Shown: positions 24,080 through 32,776 of the stretch, one piece after another
How the letters are laid out: every line of letters begins with the position of its first letter
How positions within the stretch are numbered: position 1 is the first letter of the stretch
Assembly (NCBI GenBank): GCA_025153445.1
Contig: JANZNS010000012.1
Location: forward strand, 1 to 41,180
Length of the DNA stretch: 41,180 bases
Source of the DNA: Marinobacter sp. BGYM27
GTDB taxonomy: Bacteria; Pseudomonadota; Gammaproteobacteria; Pseudomonadales; Oleiphilaceae
Direction: 5' to 3'
The notes under the pieces: model-generated
Told to the model about the DNA's origin: nothing
Databases searched by the model: none
What the model saw: only the letters and a program-made list of their open reading frames with translations
Program-made: the position numbers and the translations under genes

Positions 24080-25969
24080 CTATACCTTGAAGCGCGAGAC
24101 GTTCCGTTGCAGGTTGCGCCCGATATCATCAATTTTACCGCTATAGACATCGTTTTCGCTGGCCGCTGCTGCAGCCTCCTGCCCCTGATCTGCAATCCGG
24201 TTGATTGAGGCATTCAGCTCTTCGGAAACCGATGTTTGTTCTTCGGATGCGGTCGCGATCTGAGTCGTCATATTGCTGATCGACGTAATCGCTTCAGCAA
24301 TGCGGTTCAGAGAGTCCATTGCATCCTGAGCCTTCTCCATGCTGACGTTCGACACAGCTCGCGATGCCTGCATCACGTTTACCGCGTTGGCTGCGCCTTT
24401 CTGCAGCCGGTCAATCATCGCGTTGATTTCTTCTGTGCTGTCATGCGTGCGGCGTGCGAGGTTGCGCACTTCATCGGCAACCACGGCAAAACCGCGCCCA
24501 GCATCGCCCGCCCGGGCAGCCTCAATCGCAGCATTCAGCGCCAACAGGTTGGTTTGCTCAGCAACACTCTGGATAACTTCAAGAATACTGTTGATGTCAG
24601 TGACATCCTGACCCAGGTGCTCAACCACGTCCGCCGCAGCGCCGATTTCCGATGCAAGACGTTCAACTGCATCACGGGACGCTTTAACGGTCTCCTGCGT
24701 CTGCTGAGCGTCATGATCTGCCCTGGTTGAGGCGTCAGCGGTTTGCTGCGCATTCTGGGCGATCTCGTTGGCAGCGGCAGACATCTCGTTGATGGCGGTC
24801 GCCACCATATCGATCTCTGTCTGCTGACCTTCGACGCTCTTGCGGCTGGCGCCGGCGGTTTGTTTCAGAGAACCCACAGCATCACTCAGCTCAATCGCAC
24901 CGCGCTGAACGTCGCTCACCACCGATTGAACGTTCGTAATAAAAGCATTGAAGCTGGCAGCGGTCTGACCAAATTCGTCATTACTTTCCATTGCCAGACG
25001 CTGGGACAAATCGGCATCACCACTGGCGATATCAGCCATGGCGTCGCGCAGTGAATGCACCGGTTTCATCAGAATACGGATCGCGATATTCACCAAAACC
25101 AGTGTCAGCAATACCCCGACAGCCGCGATGATCACGCCCGTGATCCGCGCACTATGAATAGGCGCCATAATGAGATCGTCATTGGCAACAGCGCCCAGGT
25201 ACCAGTCAACACCACGGGCTCCTTTGATCTTGTGGAAACTGACTCGCCAAGTCGCATCGTCAAACTCGTAAAGGTGTGCTGCGCCATCAAGGCCTGGCGC
25301 TTCTCCAATCATCGCCTTTACGTTCTTGCCGATCAGCTTACGGTTTGGGTGATACAGAATAACGCCATCACTATTGATCAACATGGCGTAGCCAGTCTGG
25401 GCGAGTGTCGCTTCAGCAAGAATCTGCTCGATACTTTCCAGCGTAATGTCGCCGCCTACGACGCCCCTGTAATTGCCGGCGTTTACGGGTGCTACTGTAG
25501 ACAGAATCATGCTATTGGTCGAAGCATCAACATAAGGTTCGGTGAATGTCGCCTTACCCGAATTCTGCCCAAGCTTGTACCACGGGCGAGTACGGGGATC
25601 ATAGCCAGCAGGCAGGGTCGAAGCACTTTCCGCCGTAGGCATTAGCATCATGCCGTCTGAGCGACCAACATATACATCCTTGAAGCCTCCGCCGCGGGTC
25701 GCTAATTGCAACTGCGTCTGCGCTTGATCATCATCAGTCGCATTTACCAACGCCGTAGCAGCCGCTTCGGTAACATCTAGTCGGCCATTCAGCCAGACCG
25801 CGACGCTGGCCGTATTCTGGGCGATGGCATCATCAATCATGGCTTCAACGTACGTATCCGTCGTGCTCATCAGCCGCCGATCGCCAATAAAGGCATAAAC
25901 ACTGATAACCAATACAAGAAGTACCGCGACGGTAGCGAGGAGCTTCTGGCCAAAAGAAAAGTTGCGCAT
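24080..25969 (-). CDS. Methyl-accepting chemotaxis protein with dCache ligand domain
   Basis: A 629-residue chemoreceptor. It has TM1 at about residues 10-30 and a large periplasmic dCache_1 domain to about residue 270. TM2 follows at about 275-300, then a HAMP domain and a cytoplasmic signalling helix bundle. The hairpin tip is conserved ([19 protein letters not shown], then [13 protein letters not shown]). The sensor contains DPRTRPWYK followed by EPYVDAS and VGGDITLE, the arrangement of Arg, Trp, Tyr, Tyr and Asp reported for amino-acid-binding dCache domains (as in PctA). An amino acid attractant is therefore plausible. The ATG at 25969 has AGGGA about 10 bases upstream; the frame extends to 25996. 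No C-terminal NWETF-type pentapeptide is present. Confidence 0.93.
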   Translation of the reverse strand: MRNFSFGQKLLATVAVLLVLVISVYAFIGDRRLMSTTDTYVEAMIDDAIAQNTASVAVWLNGRLDVTEAAATALVNATDDDQAQTQLQLATRGGGFKDVYVGRSDGMMLMPTAESASTLPAGYDPRTRPWYKLGQNSGKATFTEPYVDASTNSMILSTVAPVNAGNYRGVVGGDITLESIEQILAEATLAQTGYAMLINSDGVILYHPNRKLIGKNVKAMIGEAPGLDGAAHLYEFDDATWRVSFHKIKGARGVDWYLGAVANDDLIMAPIHSARITGVIIAAVGVLLTLVLVNIAIRILMKPVHSLRDAMADIASGDADLSQRLAMESNDEFGQTAASFNAFITNVQSVVSDVQRGAIELSDAVGSLKQTAGASRKSVEGQQTEIDMVATAINEMSAAANEIAQNAQQTADASTRADHDAQQTQETVKASRDAVERLASEIGAAADVVEHLGQDVTDINSILEVIQSVAEQTNLLALNAAIEAARAGDAGRGFAVVADEVRNLARRTHDSTEEINAMIDRLQKGAANAVNVMQASRAVSNVSMEKAQDAMDSLNRIAEAITSISNMTTQIATASEEQTSVSEELNASINRIADQGQEAAAAASENDVYSGKIDDIGRNLQRNVSRFKV

Positions 25970-26128
25970 GTGTGGGATCCCTGACGGATAGTCCAATTAT
26001 TGTACGTTCAGCACCGGTAGTAGCTGCCTGGGCGGAGACGAGGCATTGCCCGACTTGCGCCCTATGAATGTTTGAATCGGCTGACACTGGAATAACTTTA
26101 GGAAATGCAACTAGTGATTTGTTTGAAA

Positions 26129-26145
26129 TCCGGCGGCGCGCCGGA
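26129..26145. other. Compact GC hairpin between divergent genes
   Basis: TCCGGCG (26129-26135) pairs perfectly with CGCCGGA (26139-26145) across the triloop GCG. It lies between the divergent chemoreceptor and GNAT-nitrilase genes. It is too compact to be a typical operator, and no T-run follows on either strand. Confidence 0.35.
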
Positions 26146-26256
26146 AAGCAAAGCAAAAATTAGAATAGCCAATGGACTTAATCAGGGGTTCTTTGATTCG
26201 ATCTGTTATCCTGAGAGCCACTACATTCGCTGATTTATCGCGGGAGACCTGCCGGA

Positions 26257-27786
26257 ATGGCTCATGAAGAACTTCATTTGAATCTCCGTAACCTCACTCT
26301 TGAAGATTACGGTCCGCTCAAGATCCTGATGGATCGAATTTATGATGACATTGGCGGTGCATGGCCCAAGGACACCATCAAAGCACTGGTCGAACAGTTC
26401 CCCGATGGACAAATCTGCATAGAAGATAATGGTGAGCTGATCGCCGTTGCGCTCACGGTGAGCGTCCAGTACGAGCGCTTCAGTAACCCGCATACCTATG
26501 ATGACCTGATCCTCAAAAACGAAAAGATCTGGCACAACGCCAAGGGCGACGCGCTCTATGGACTGGATGTTTTCATCCACCCGGATTATCGCGGTTACCG
26601 TCTTGGGCGCAGGCTTTACGAAGCCCGCAAAGAACTGTGCCGCTCGCGGAACTTCCGTGCGATTCTCGCCGGAGGCCGGATTCCCAACTATCACAAGCAT
26701 TCAGAGCAATACACGCCGGCGGAATATATTGAGCGGGTCGATCGCAAGGAAATCTACGATCCGATTCTGACGTTCCAGCTATCGAACGATTTCCAGGTCA
26801 CCCGGTTAATGCACAAATACCTTCCGGAGGACGAAAAATCATTGGGTTATGCCACACTTCTCGAGTGGAATAACATCCTGTTCACGCCCCCTGCGTCGGT
26901 GCTCAAAACCCGTAAAACCCAGGTGCGGATGGGCGCAGTGCAGTGGCAGATGCGCGAATTCACATCAGTAGATGAAGTGCTCAAGCAGGTCGAGTATTTC
27001 GTTGACGCACTCTCAGACTACAAAAGTGACATCGCGATCTTCCCTGAATTCTTTAACGCCCCACTAATGGGCCTGACGGACCAGATGGATCAGACCCGCG
27101 CCATCCGCTTCCTTGCTGGCTTCACCCAGCAGTTCAGGGATCAGATGTCCGAGATGGCCGTCAGCTACAACATCAACATCATCACTGGGTCGATGCCTTT
27201 ACTGGACAACGACCGCGTCTACAACGTGTCGTATCTATGTCATCGTGATGGCCGGGTTGATGAACAGCGCAAGGTCCATATCACGCCTCACGAACGGCGG
27301 GATTGGGTAATTGAAGGCGGCAACAAATTCGAGGTCTTTGAAACCGACGCCGGACGCGTTGCGATCATGATCTGCTATGACATCGAATTCCCTGAGCTGG
27401 GTCGTATCGCAGCAAGCCAGGAAGTCGACATCATCTGCGTGCCCTTCTGGACCGACACCAAGAACGGCTACCTGCGCGTTCGACATTGCGCTCAGGCAAG
27501 GGCGATAGAGAATGAGTGCTATGTGGTGATCACCGGCAGCGTCGGTAACTTGCCGAAGGTGGAGAACCTGGACGTGCAGTACGCGCAGTCTTCGGTGTTT
27601 TCACCCTCGGATTTCGCTTTTCCCCACGATGCGGTGATGGCCGAGACGACACCCAATACCGAAATGATCATGTTCTCGGATCTTGATCTGGAGAAGCTCA
27701 CGTTAGTACGTAACGAAGGGTCGGTCACCAACCTGAAAGACAGACGTACTGATCTGTATTCAATTGAAACGACCTCTAAAGACTGA
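26257..27786 (+). CDS. Fused GNAT acetyltransferase - carbon-nitrogen hydrolase (nitrilase superfamily)
   Basis: A 509-residue two-domain enzyme. The N-terminal GNAT domain (about 8-205) has the acetyl-CoA loop RGYRLGRRLY at 112-121 after strand YGLDVFIHPD. The C-terminal nitrilase-type amidohydrolase domain (about 222-505) has the full Glu-Lys-Cys triad: E264 (FPEFF), K339 (RKVHITPHE) and C373 (MICYDIEFPE). This fusion is known in Pseudomonas and relatives under the name bifunctional GNAT/carbon-nitrogen hydrolase; the natural substrate is not established. The two activities probably act on one amide or amine metabolite in turn. The ATG at 26257 is preceded by GGGAGA and CCGGA. A long hairpin follows the gene. 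Confidence 0.93.
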   Translation: MAHEELHLNLRNLTLEDYGPLKILMDRIYDDIGGAWPKDTIKALVEQFPDGQICIEDNGELIAVALTVSVQYERFSNPHTYDDLILKNEKIWHNAKGDALYGLDVFIHPDYRGYRLGRRLYEARKELCRSRNFRAILAGGRIPNYHKHSEQYTPAEYIERVDRKEIYDPILTFQLSNDFQVTRLMHKYLPEDEKSLGYATLLEWNNILFTPPASVLKTRKTQVRMGAVQWQMREFTSVDEVLKQVEYFVDALSDYKSDIAIFPEFFNAPLMGLTDQMDQTRAIRFLAGFTQQFRDQMSEMAVSYNINIITGSMPLLDNDRVYNVSYLCHRDGRVDEQRKVHITPHERRDWVIEGGNKFEVFETDAGRVAIMICYDIEFPELGRIAASQEVDIICVPFWTDTKNGYLRVRHCAQARAIENECYVVITGSVGNLPKVENLDVQYAQSSVFSPSDFAFPHDAVMAETTPNTEMIMFSDLDLEKLTLVRNEGSVTNLKDRRTDLYSIETTSKD

Positions 27787-27795
27787 CCCCGCTTT

Positions 27796-27835
27796 ACATC
27801 GGGCCAGACTCAAGCCAGGAAATCTGGCCCGATGT
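27796..27835 (+). terminator. Long perfect hairpin after the GNAT-nitrilase gene
   Basis: ACATCGGGCCAGA (27796-27808) is exactly complementary to TCTGGCCCGATGT (27823-27835) around a 14-base loop. It begins 9 bases after the stop codon. The sequence after it lacks a clear T-run, so it may be a terminator with a poor tail or a 3'-end-protecting structure. Confidence 0.65.
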
Positions 27836-28045
27836 GCCACACCTTTGACTTGATGTTCGCAGTCAAATAGTTAATGTACACAGCTGATCATATTGCGAAA
27901 TTGAATTCGTTTGTCTAAAGTTTAAACGATGACGCGGCGTCACTGATCCGATACCTGATAGCATCGATTCGTGAAACCATGTAAAAATGCAGCCAAGTCC
28001 TCTCGTAATCTCCTTTTTCTTCGAAAGCTTTAACGGCCGAGGCCC

Positions 28046-28462
28046 ATGGACCGAATTGACCTGAACGTGCAAGACCCTCTACCTGATCTTCTGGCGCGCT
28101 TTCGCCTGAAGCGGGGGTTATTTCGCAAGGAAATGGTTGAATCCCGGTTATTTGGCCTTGATCAGTACGGTTGCGTTCTGAAAACCGATAAAGTCTTTGA
28201 ACCCGGCGACACCCTTCAGTTTGATCTGGTTATGCAAATGCCCTTCGAGGATATCGAAGCCGAAGCACTTCAGGGTTTGGTCGTCGAAGTCAAAAAACAC
28301 TGCAGCAATTTCTTCTATTCAATTGATTTTATTCAGTCTTCAGCGCGGCAGAGCTCAGAACTCAGCGAAAAACTCGGGCGTATTCAGGAAGTGCTTGATC
28401 GGAAGCAGACCCTGCGTTCCCGACGTGGTCGCCAGGGCGCTGATTTTTCTCCAACGCATTGA
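28046..28462 (+). CDS. PilZ-like domain protein, divergent paralogue
   Basis: A 138-residue cytosolic protein. Its core aligns with the PilZ protein at 36796-37185. Both share an F-x2-G-[DE]-T turn (FEPGDTLQF here), a DI-x-AE block (DIEAEAL), a closing strand ending in DFI/EFV, and a C-terminal helix with LGRI-x2-VL-x-R. The c-di-GMP-binding signature is degenerate here: no clear RxxxR, and the (D/N)x(S/T)xxG site is replaced by GLDQYG. It may therefore not bind c-di-GMP, or may act as a partner of the other copy. The start is the ATG at 28046, with GAGG 4-5 bases upstream. It is monocistronic as far as can be seen. Confidence 0.72.
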   Translation: MDRIDLNVQDPLPDLLARFRLKRGLFRKEMVESRLFGLDQYGCVLKTDKVFEPGDTLQFDLVMQMPFEDIEAEALQGLVVEVKKHCSNFFYSIDFIQSSARQSSELSEKLGRIQEVLDRKQTLRSRRGRQGADFSPTH

Positions 28463-28636
28463 TTGCAAGACGCGCTCTAAAGATTGGTCGTTTTTTCAGC
28501 AACATGCGCTACGCTGAAGACAGCAGGCGTTATTCTTTGACCTGGCACAAGGACGCGTCCCGCGTATTCCGCAACAATGTCATACTTCCACTTTATTAAT
28601 ACCTGACCACTACTGAATGAAATGGGGATTTTGATC

Positions 28637-29356
28637 ATGGCGAAGAAAGAAAAAGCTGGCGTGGACAAGCTGGTAAAGAAAGTGAACAAGGAATTTGAAA
28701 AAACCTCCGGTCAACTCGAGAAGGTGATTGGTGACGCTTTGAAGCAGTTCGATTCGCTGCAACACCAGGTGCAGGAACCGATCAGAAAGCTCATCGACGA
28801 AGTAGAGAAATTACGTGAGCGCGAAATGAAGCGCTTTAATGAAGAGCTCGACCGGCGGCTGAGTGAATTTCACGAGCTCCAGCAATCCTTGCTTGAGCGT
28901 GTAGGCCTTGCCAGCAAGGAAATTGAAAAGACGTCTGAAAAAACAGCCGCTAAAGCGAAGAGCGCTGCCACTTCAGCTAAATCAAAAGCAAAATCAACGG
29001 CAAAACCTGCTGCATCCAAAGCAAAAGCAGCGGCCAAACCGGCAGCCAAAAAATCGTCTGCCAAACCTGCTACGGCAACTAAAGCCGCAACGTCAAAGCC
29101 AGCAGCGAAAAAAGCGCCGGCCAAAGCGGCTGCTAAGCCAAAAGCACCCGCTAAGCCCAAGGCTGTCGATCTGAGCAACCTCACGCTGGTAAAGGGCGTT
29201 GGGCCTGCCACGGCAAAGAAAATGCAAGGTATGGGCATTAGCTCAATCAAGCAAATCGCCAATCCGACAGCGGCTGAGCAAGACAAGCTGAAAGAGTTCT
29301 CCAGCATGAAGGGATATGACAGCTGGTCAGCCGAAGCAAAAAAGATTGTAGGCTGA
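28637..29356 (+). CDS. Histone-H1-like Lys/Ala-rich protein with C-terminal helix-hairpin-helix domain
   Basis: A 239-residue protein in three parts. Residues 1-95 are a charged helical/coiled-coil region reminiscent of phasins (VNKEFEKTSGQLEKVIGDAL). Residues about 98-180 are a low-complexity Lys/Ala/Pro/Ser tail with AAKPA-type repeats, like eukaryotic histone H1 tails and Pseudomonas AlgP. The C-terminal domain (about 183-239) has LTLVKGVGPATAKKMQGMGI, a helix-hairpin-helix that commonly binds DNA. The likely role is nucleoid or polyhydroxyalkanoate-granule association, with the basic tail binding DNA. The ATG at 28637 has GGGGA about 8 bases upstream. The repeats make this locus prone to length variation. 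Confidence 0.85.
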   Translation: MAKKEKAGVDKLVKKVNKEFEKTSGQLEKVIGDALKQFDSLQHQVQEPIRKLIDEVEKLREREMKRFNEELDRRLSEFHELQQSLLERVGLASKEIEKTSEKTAAKAKSAATSAKSKAKSTAKPAASKAKAAAKPAAKKSSAKPATATKAATSKPAAKKAPAKAAAKPKAPAKPKAVDLSNLTLVKGVGPATAKKMQGMGISSIKQIANPTAAEQDKLKEFSSMKGYDSWSAEAKKIVG

Positions 29357-29366
29357 TAACAGGGCG

Positions 29367-29389
29367 AGGCGACCCCCAGCGGGTCGCCT
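29367..29389 (+). terminator. Hairpin after the Lys/Ala-rich protein gene
   Basis: AGGCGACCC (29367-29375) pairs perfectly with GGGTCGCCT (29381-29389) around a five-base loop, 10 bases after the stop codon. The tail GTCACTTCAC is not T-rich. A terminator or 3' stability element is the best reading. Confidence 0.65.
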
Positions 29390-29466
29390 GTCACTTCACA
29401 GTCACCTTGCCCACCTCCTGTTTTCCTGATTCCGCCTTTCCGTTTTTCGTTCGATCCTGCAACGCG

Positions 29467-29472
29467 TATGAT
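29467..29472 (+). promoter_or_regulatory. Candidate -10 box of the selD operon
   Basis: TATGAT at 29467-29472 lies about 50 bases upstream of the fused selD start and precedes a GC-rich discriminator. No good -35 hexamer is found 16-18 bases upstream, so the call is weak. A GGAG ribosome site lies just before the start codon. Confidence 0.3.
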
Positions 29473-29519
29473 AGCCGGGCCTTTTTGCCCGTTTTCGGAT
29501 AACACATGTCGGAGAATCA

Positions 29520-31796
29520 ATGCTGACGCCTGCTCAACCGGTACTACGTGATATCGTCCTCGTTGGCGGCGGCCACAGTCATGTCGGCGTTCTCCGCTAT
29601 TTTGCAATGAATCCGCTGCCCGGCGTCAGGCTTACATTGATTTGCAGGGACACCCACACCCCCTACTCCGGCATGCTGCCCGGTTACGTCGCAGGCCATT
29701 ACAGCTACGATGACGTGCATATCGACCTTAGCCGGCTGGCGCAATTTGCCGGCGCCCGCTTTTATCGTGGCGAAGTCATCGATATTGATCGCGACAGAAA
29801 ACTCGTCCACTGCAACGGCCGCCCCTCCGTGCCTTATGATCTGCTGTCCATCAACATTGGTTCCGCACCTAAGGTCGATGGCATTTCGGGGGCTCATGAG
29901 TTTGCGACCCCGGTAAAGCCGATCCACGGATTCAATCGTCGCTGGCTCGATATCCTCGACCGTATGGATCAGCATTCGGGCCCACTGAGCATCGGTATCG
30001 TTGGCGCCGGTGCTGGCGGCGTAGAATTAACACTGGCCATTCAACACCGACTTTCCAACGAGTTCCGCGCACGCAACCGAAGCCTTGAGTCACTGCACTT
30101 TCACCTTTTCGATAGCGCTAAATCAATTTTACCGACACACAACGACAAGGTCCGGGACACTTTCCATCGGATTCTGGCTGATCGCGGTGTTCACCTGCAT
30201 CTGGGCAATGCAGTCGATCGGCTGGAAAAAGGCACCCTGCATACTGCCGACGGACAGACGATCGAACTGAACGAAGTTTTATGGGTAACGCGAGCCGGCG
30301 GCCCTGCCTGGCTTAAACGTACCGGTTTCTCGCTCGATGACGACGGCTGCATATTGACTCGGGACACTTTACAGACTGCAGATGACGATACTGTCTTCGC
30401 CGCAGGCGATATCGCCCATGTCACGGATCACCCCCGGGAAAAAGCAGGTGTTTTCGCCGTAAGGCAGGCTCAGCCGCTAGCGCTTAATCTGGCCCGCGTT
30501 GCCCGGGGAAAATCGCCCAAACCGTTCAAGCCACAGAAGCAATGGCTGGCGCTGATCAGCAGTGGCGATCGTTTTGCAGTTGGCTCTCGGGGTGATCTTG
30601 CATTCAAGGGGCGGTGGGTCTGGCTCTGGAAACACTGGATCGACAAGCGTTTTATGGCGCGGTTTAGCAAGTTTCCGACTATGCGTTCAGCCAGCACGGA
30701 TGCTGATACCAGCGCTGCATTAAATGCCGATGACGCCAATCAGGCGATATCCGCTATGGCGATGCGCTGCGGGGGCTGCGGAGCAAAAGTGTCCAGCTCA
30801 TCTCTGACGCGCGCGTTGGCAAAACTGCAACCATTGCAGCGTGAGGATGTAATCGTTGGCCTTCACTCGCCCGACGATGCCGCCGTACTGAGTGTGCCTC
30901 CAGGAAAAGCAGTGGTTCATACCGTCGATTTTTTCCGGTCGTTTATTGATGACCCCTATGTTTTTGGGCGCGTGGCGGCCAACCACAGCCTCGGAGATGT
31001 CTTCGCGATGGGCGCTGAAGCTCAAAGTGCCACCGCGATTGCCACCATCCCTCAAGGACTGAACAAAAAAGTTGAGGATGTGCTGTTCCAGATAATGAGC
31101 GGTGCTGTTGAAGTCCTCAACGACGCTGGCTGTGCTCTGGTCGGCGGCCATACTGGCGAGGCCCAGGAGCTCGCACTCGGGTTTGCTATTAACGGCTTGA
31201 TCGACCCTGAGGATGTCATGAGCAAAAAGGGTCTGGCGCCCGGCGACCTGCTGATATTGACCAAACCGCTCGGCACGGGAACCCTGTTCGCCGCCCACCA
31301 ACAGCTCAAGGCAAAGGGTCGCTGGATCGACAATGCGTTGACGTTTATGCAGCAATCCAGCCAGCAGGCTGCCCTGTGCGTTAGGCGGCACGGCGCTCGA
31401 GCCTGCACCGATATCACAGGATTCGGGCTGGTCGGACATCTTGTGGAAATGACCCGGCCCTCAGGCGTCGATGCACTGCTTAGCGTATCCCAACTGCCAG
31501 TATTGGACGGTGCGGTCGAGACGCTTGCGGCAGGGATCGTCAGTTCGCTTCAGCAGGGAAATCTGCAGGTTGAATCCGCTATCGCGAACGCCGGTGACTG
31601 GCGGGCCGATCCACGCTACCCCTTGCTATTCGATCCCCAAACCGCGGGCGGGCTTCTCGCTGGCATTCCCGAAAACAACGCAGAGCAATGCCTGACTGAG
31701 TTAAAGGCCCTTGGCTACGCCGAAGCCTGCGTGATTGGCAAAGTAATCGATACCGGCGACGGTTCCGGCCCGATTATGTTGTCGTCTTCACTGTAA
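29520..31796 (+). CDS. selD: Fused FAD-dependent oxidoreductase - selenide, water dikinase (SelD)
   Basis: A 758-residue fusion. Residues 1-400 are an NDH-2-like pyridine nucleotide-disulfide oxidoreductase: the FAD site IVLVGGGHSHVG is near residue 10, a second GxGxxG (GIVGAGAGGVE) near 160, and AAGDIAHV near 297. Residues 410-758 are SelD, which makes selenophosphate from selenide and ATP for selenocysteine or selenouridine synthesis. The catalytic loop is C417-G-G-C420-G-A-K423. By alignment with E. coli GAGC17-G-C19-K20, the essential Cys17 and Lys20 are kept as C420 and K423, while Cys19 is Ala422. The oxidoreductase half may supply reduced selenium to the kinase half. The start ATG follows GGAG. 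Three ABC transporter genes follow on the same strand. Confidence 0.95.
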   Translation: MLTPAQPVLRDIVLVGGGHSHVGVLRYFAMNPLPGVRLTLICRDTHTPYSGMLPGYVAGHYSYDDVHIDLSRLAQFAGARFYRGEVIDIDRDRKLVHCNGRPSVPYDLLSINIGSAPKVDGISGAHEFATPVKPIHGFNRRWLDILDRMDQHSGPLSIGIVGAGAGGVELTLAIQHRLSNEFRARNRSLESLHFHLFDSAKSILPTHNDKVRDTFHRILADRGVHLHLGNAVDRLEKGTLHTADGQTIELNEVLWVTRAGGPAWLKRTGFSLDDDGCILTRDTLQTADDDTVFAAGDIAHVTDHPREKAGVFAVRQAQPLALNLARVARGKSPKPFKPQKQWLALISSGDRFAVGSRGDLAFKGRWVWLWKHWIDKRFMARFSKFPTMRSASTDADTSAALNADDANQAISAMAMRCGGCGAKVSSSSLTRALAKLQPLQREDVIVGLHSPDDAAVLSVPPGKAVVHTVDFFRSFIDDPYVFGRVAANHSLGDVFAMGAEAQSATAIATIPQGLNKKVEDVLFQIMSGAVEVLNDAGCALVGGHTGEAQELALGFAINGLIDPEDVMSKKGLAPGDLLILTKPLGTGTLFAAHQQLKAKGRWIDNALTFMQQSSQQAALCVRRHGARACTDITGFGLVGHLVEMTRPSGVDALLSVSQLPVLDGAVETLAAGIVSSLQQGNLQVESAIANAGDWRADPRYPLLFDPQTAGGLLAGIPENNAEQCLTELKALGYAEACVIGKVIDTGDGSGPIMLSSSL

Positions 31797-31863
31797 CCAT
31801 CGGCAGCTGTTAGCGAGCGCACTTCAACACGCTGCCGTTTGGCGTTATTCTTGGCGCCACCGA

Positions 31864-31882
31864 GGCCGAAGGAATATCGGCC
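31864..31882. other. Short hairpin between selD and the transporter genes
   Basis: GGCCGA (31864-31869) and TCGGCC (31877-31882) form a perfect 6-bp stem with a 7-base loop in the 122-base gap after selD. No T-run follows, so it is unlikely to stop transcription into the transporter genes. It may modulate expression. Confidence 0.3.
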
Positions 31883-31918
31883 GCTATTCATAACATGTGA
31901 CCATCAGGGACTTATTAC

Positions 31919-32776
31919 ATGCTAAAAACCTTAAAACGCGCCCTTCTTCTTTCCCTGGCGCTGATAACGCCTGCAGTCGCCGAAACATTTGTGTTCACCG
32001 CCATTCCGGATGCTGACGAAACCAAGCTTAGGGAACGGTTTCAGTCCGTTGCGGATTATCTTTCGCAAAAGCTGGACGTTGATGTGCGCTATGTTCCGGT
32101 CAAAGATTATGCCGCAGCCGTTTCAGCTTTCCGTAACAATCAGGTACAACTGGCCTGGTTCGGCGGCTTGTCGGGCGTACAGGCGCGCGCTTTGGTGCCA
32201 GGCTCCCGGGCGATTGCTCAAGGCAAGGAAGACACTCAGTTTGTGTCCTACTTTATTGCCCATAAGAGCACAGGAATCGAAAAATCCGACAGTCTGCCCG
32301 ATGCGGTCAAAGGCAAGACCTTCACGTTCGGCTCGAAAGGATCGACCTCTGGCCGGTTGATGCCCGAATACTATATTCGCGAGGCTTTTGGCGAGTCACC
32401 GGATGACGTCTTCAGTCGGGTCGGATTCAGTGGCAACCATTCACGCACCATACGCCTCGTTGAAGCCGGTACCTATGAGATCGGCGCATTGAACTATGCG
32501 GTCTGGGACAGTGAGATGGAAGCCGGCACCATTGATACCGACAAGGTAAAGGTGATCTGGCAAACGCCTCCCTATCAGGATTACCAGTGGACGATTCGTG
32601 GTGACGTAGACGAACGCTATGGCGACGGGTTTATCGAGAAGGTTCAGACCGCGTTGGTAGAAATGAAGGATCCCGAACTACTGGGTAAATTCCCTCGTTC
32701 TGAATTTATCCCGGCCAGTAACGACGATTACGACTCCATTCGGAATACTGCCGAAGAAATCGGAATTATCGACTAA
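31919..32776 (+). CDS. Phosphonate-type ABC transporter substrate-binding protein (putative selenium oxyanion importer)
   Basis: A 285-residue periplasmic binding protein of the PhnD-like family. The signal peptide is about residues 1-21, cleaved near AVA-E. Typical PhnD features are FTAIPDADETKLRERF near the mature N-terminus, NQVQLAWFGGLSGVQAR, and GSKGSTSGRLMP in the ligand loop. Proteins of this subtype next to the fused selD are classed as putative selenate ABC transporter binding proteins (NCBIfam TIGR04553, from memory), which would fit delivery of selenium to SelD. The ligand is inferred from context only; phosphonate or phosphite cannot be ruled out. The start is the ATG at 31919 with AGGGA 8-9 bases upstream. 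Its stop overlaps the next start by one base. Confidence 0.88.
   Translation: MLKTLKRALLLSLALITPAVAETFVFTAIPDADETKLRERFQSVADYLSQKLDVDVRYVPVKDYAAAVSAFRNNQVQLAWFGGLSGVQARALVPGSRAIAQGKEDTQFVSYFIAHKSTGIEKSDSLPDAVKGKTFTFGSKGSTSGRLMPEYYIREAFGESPDDVFSRVGFSGNHSRTIRLVEAGTYEIGALNYAVWDSEMEAGTIDTDKVKVIWQTPPYQDYQWTIRGDVDERYGDGFIEKVQTALVEMKDPELLGKFPRSEFIPASNDDYDSIRNTAEEIGIID

Noticed and set aside
25055-25645. A 196-codon rightward open frame
   Set aside because: It is antisense to the dCache domain of the chemoreceptor, whose reading is secure.
28870-29607. A 245-codon leftward open frame
   Set aside because: It is antisense to the Lys/Ala-rich repeats, which give Ala/Leu/Phe-rich translation in the opposite frame. 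No ribosome site or domain.
29520-31796. Possible in-frame UGA selenocysteine in SelD
   Set aside because: The catalytic loop uses TGC codons and the frame is open without internal TGA, so this SelD is a cysteine form.
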